Shown here: piece by piece, positions 62,681 to 64,000 of the stretch
Layout: every line of letters starts with the position of its first letter
Position numbering within the stretch: position 1 is the stretch's first letter
Source: Flectonema sp. DT1601
Taxonomy: Eukaryota; Euglenozoa; Diplonemea; Diplonemida; Diplonemidae
Direction: 5' to 3'
Length of the DNA: 64,000 nt
Assembly: GCA_964019425.1 (NCBI GenBank)
Contig: OZ025786.1
Coordinates: forward strand, 1,576,945 to 1,640,944
The notes under the pieces: generated by a model
The model's input: the letters and a program-made list of their open reading frames with translations, nothing else
Database searches by the model: none
Told to the model about the DNA's origin: nothing
Translations under genes and position numbers: made by a program

Positions 62681-62785
62681 TAGTCAACTGTATCTCAGAA
62701 CTAATGTTAAATTATCGTTATGTTGTTTTTATGATACAAAACATTTGTATTTTACGTACAAACTCGAACAGTTAACCCCCCCCAC
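62681..62785 (+). repeat. Dispersed repeat R1, diverged copy
   Basis: Same order of blocks as 61760-61887 (TTATCGTTATGTTGTTT, TTTGTATTTTACGTACAAA, CAGTTAACCCCC) with several substitutions and small gaps. Confidence 0.75.
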
Positions 62786-63193
62786 CCTTCCTTTGAAGTG
62801 TCAAATTACCAGATTCGACAACGTTTTCTGGTCTATAAGACAAAATTATAGTTATCTCTTTATATTTTTTCTTTTTCTTTTCTCTTTTTTCTAAAGGTAA
62901 TTTTCTTTGATTAACAACTACAAATATTTTTCAGTCAAGTACGTGATATTAATTTTTGTTTTTCTTTAATATCTAAAGTTGTTACTCTTTTTACATTGTC
63001 AAAGTTTCACCTCCACCAATTTGTTTCCTTTTTTTCCTTGGTGTAATTCCTTCTCTTGCAACAGTTTTAACCACAACTAAAAGTAAAGGAGAAGAACATT
63101 AAGAACATGACAGGGCTGAAGAACAGTTCCCTAATTTTGGTCCGACGTCTGAAGATTATTTATTCTCACTTTCATAGCTAACACAACCACGAC

Positions 63194-63862
63194 ATGTCAA
63201 GTACTTGGAGAACTCCTGCAGAGAACTTCGATTCAACGAAGGGATTGATAGTGCAGATTAGATCGTCTACAAGTGGGAGGACGAGATATGTCGTTACAAC
63301 GGAAAGAGTGAACGAGTTCTCGGAAAAGGAGAACCAAAGGAATTGTGTCCTGGAACGAAAGTCGACATACTTTCGGTTTTCTGTTCCATTGGGTGAGAAG
63401 ATATCCATAATTGATCGACTTGATAGTGAACTAAGAACACGCAAACTCCGCGGCCGTGTGGTTAAAATTCAGGAGAAGGACAGGGTAGCTGTCCTCCTGA
63501 CAATTGTAAATATGAAAGAATTCACTTTCGCTACACAACATTCACAGCAAATGTTCCGCTACGCACTCGATCAGGGAATGTGTGCGCAGGTTGCTCAAAA
63601 GAGCAGATTGTACAGGCACAAAAAAAGCTTTCACCTTCCGAAAACAGGTGCGAAAAAACTTGCGTCACATTTCACTCATGATCCGTACAAAGTTGCACCT
63701 TCCGAACAACCCCTTACTTTTCAAACTAACCAAGGTTCGCATTACTTGGAATCTCACTATGGCGAGTTTCTACAGCCTTTACCGCTGTATAATTCATGGG
63801 ATTCTTATTATTGGTATCAGGTGCAACAACATGCGCTCTTCTCGCACTGCCTTGCTTGTTAA
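63194..63862 (+). CDS. Orphan family protein B (paralogue of 57803-58480)
   Basis: 222 residues. The first ATG, 16 nt after CACTTTCATAG. Residues 14-35 carry the family block 'IVQIRSSTSGRTRYVVTTE'. The middle ('RVVKIQEKDRVAVLLTIVN', 'QMFRYALDQGMCAQVAQKSR') aligns with the partner gene. The C-terminus is again Tyr/His/Cys-containing ('SWDSYYWYQ', 'FSHCLAC'), though with fewer Cys than protein A. No membrane segment. Function unknown. Both copies have an R2 repeat 0.6-1 kb upstream. Confidence 0.75.
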   Translation: MSSTWRTPAENFDSTKGLIVQIRSSTSGRTRYVVTTERVNEFSEKENQRNCVLERKSTYFRFSVPLGEKISIIDRLDSELRTRKLRGRVVKIQEKDRVAVLLTIVNMKEFTFATQHSQQMFRYALDQGMCAQVAQKSRLYRHKKSFHLPKTGAKKLASHFTHDPYKVAPSEQPLTFQTNQGSHYLESHYGEFLQPLPLYNSWDSYYWYQVQQHALFSHCLAC

Positions 63863-64000
63863 GGCGACACGCAGAACTGTTTTCGCAAAACAAGCGTGCG
63901 TTCGTTAAGGGAATTAAGGTCCCATTTCGTGTATTTTTAATTTATTTCCTTTCTTTTTTTTTCTCTTTTATTAGTAGACTCATTCAGCAGAGAGTTATTT
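63863..64000. other. Window end, spacer
   Basis: A pyrimidine-rich tract and TTATTAGTAG near the end may be the acceptor of a gene beyond the window. Confidence 0.3.

Larger units (their letters stand above)
60728..63193. other. 2.5 kb repeat-rich spacer
   Basis: No gene. Contains a 15-bp tandem pair TACCTTCTCGATTGC (61019-61048), three pieces of R1, R2 at 62230-62350, and a 20-bp duplicated C-run motif near 61728-61760. The acceptor TTCTCACTTTCATAG (ends 63178) precedes the next gene. Confidence 0.6.

Noticed and set aside
1-64000. CRISPR arrays, rRNA genes, telomeric repeats, retroelement or viral genes
   Set aside because: I looked for these on both strands and saw none that could be supported.

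Overview
The window is nuclear DNA of a unicellular eukaryote, most likely a euglenozoan of kinetoplastid or diplonemid type. This placement is inferred. All 26 supported protein genes lie on the + strand, most are compact, and nearly every start codon follows a 3' splice acceptor (usually pyrimidine tract plus AG) by about 5-60 nt with no earlier ATG. This is the layout expected of polycistronic transcription with spliced-leader trans-splicing. A ubiquitin-like plus 25-residue LRR protein, a probable PEX22 and a single-strand gene array fit that view. The standard genetic code is used. No spliced-leader, rRNA or convincing tRNA gene was seen, so the lineage is not proven. Seven short cis-introns (58-99 nt) can be placed. 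They begin GTTTGT, GTATGT or GTATGC, are T-rich then A-rich inside, and end in CAG or TAG. Intergenic DNA is AT-rich and full of A or T homopolymers (up to 42 T).

Layout. 1-3.7 kb: the 3' end of an unknown gene, a small protein with a possible ubiquitin-like start, and a single-pass membrane protein with Tudor-like cytoplasmic repeats. 3.7-7.5 kb: no gene. 7.5-22.6 kb: a dense run of eight genes (membrane protein, unknown, C2/polyQ/triple ubiquitin-like scaffold, ABHD13-like hydrolase, coiled-coil protein, ubiquitin protease, ORC1/CDC6-like ATPase, SLC13-type transporter with RCK-like domains). 24.4-40.1 kb: SOD-like mitoribosomal protein, TraB-like protein, a PARP-NadR fusion, a CX9C protein, the Pol III factor BRF1, a CDK-like kinase, a LYR protein, probable PEX22, and a DPY-30/RIIa-like protein. 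40.1-46.9 kb: a gene desert with a dispersed repeat. 46.9-58.5 kb: START protein, large helical protein, a 1.2 kb TIR element, UBL-LRR protein, F-box-like protein and the first of two paralogous orphan genes. 59.0-60.7 kb: a decayed piggyBac element with both TTAA ends. 60.7-63.2 kb: repeat-rich, followed by the second orphan paralogue.

The standout is 27462-29711. One spliced reading frame encodes a PARP ADP-ribosyltransferase domain with a visible H-Y-E triad, joined to a NadR-like NMN adenylyltransferase plus ribosylnicotinamide kinase. One chain would thus consume NAD+ and contain two enzymes that rebuild it from nicotinamide riboside or NMN. Several genes suggest organelle functions: mitochondrion (SOD-like, LYR, CX9C, the 784-residue protein) and peroxisome/glycosome (PEX22).
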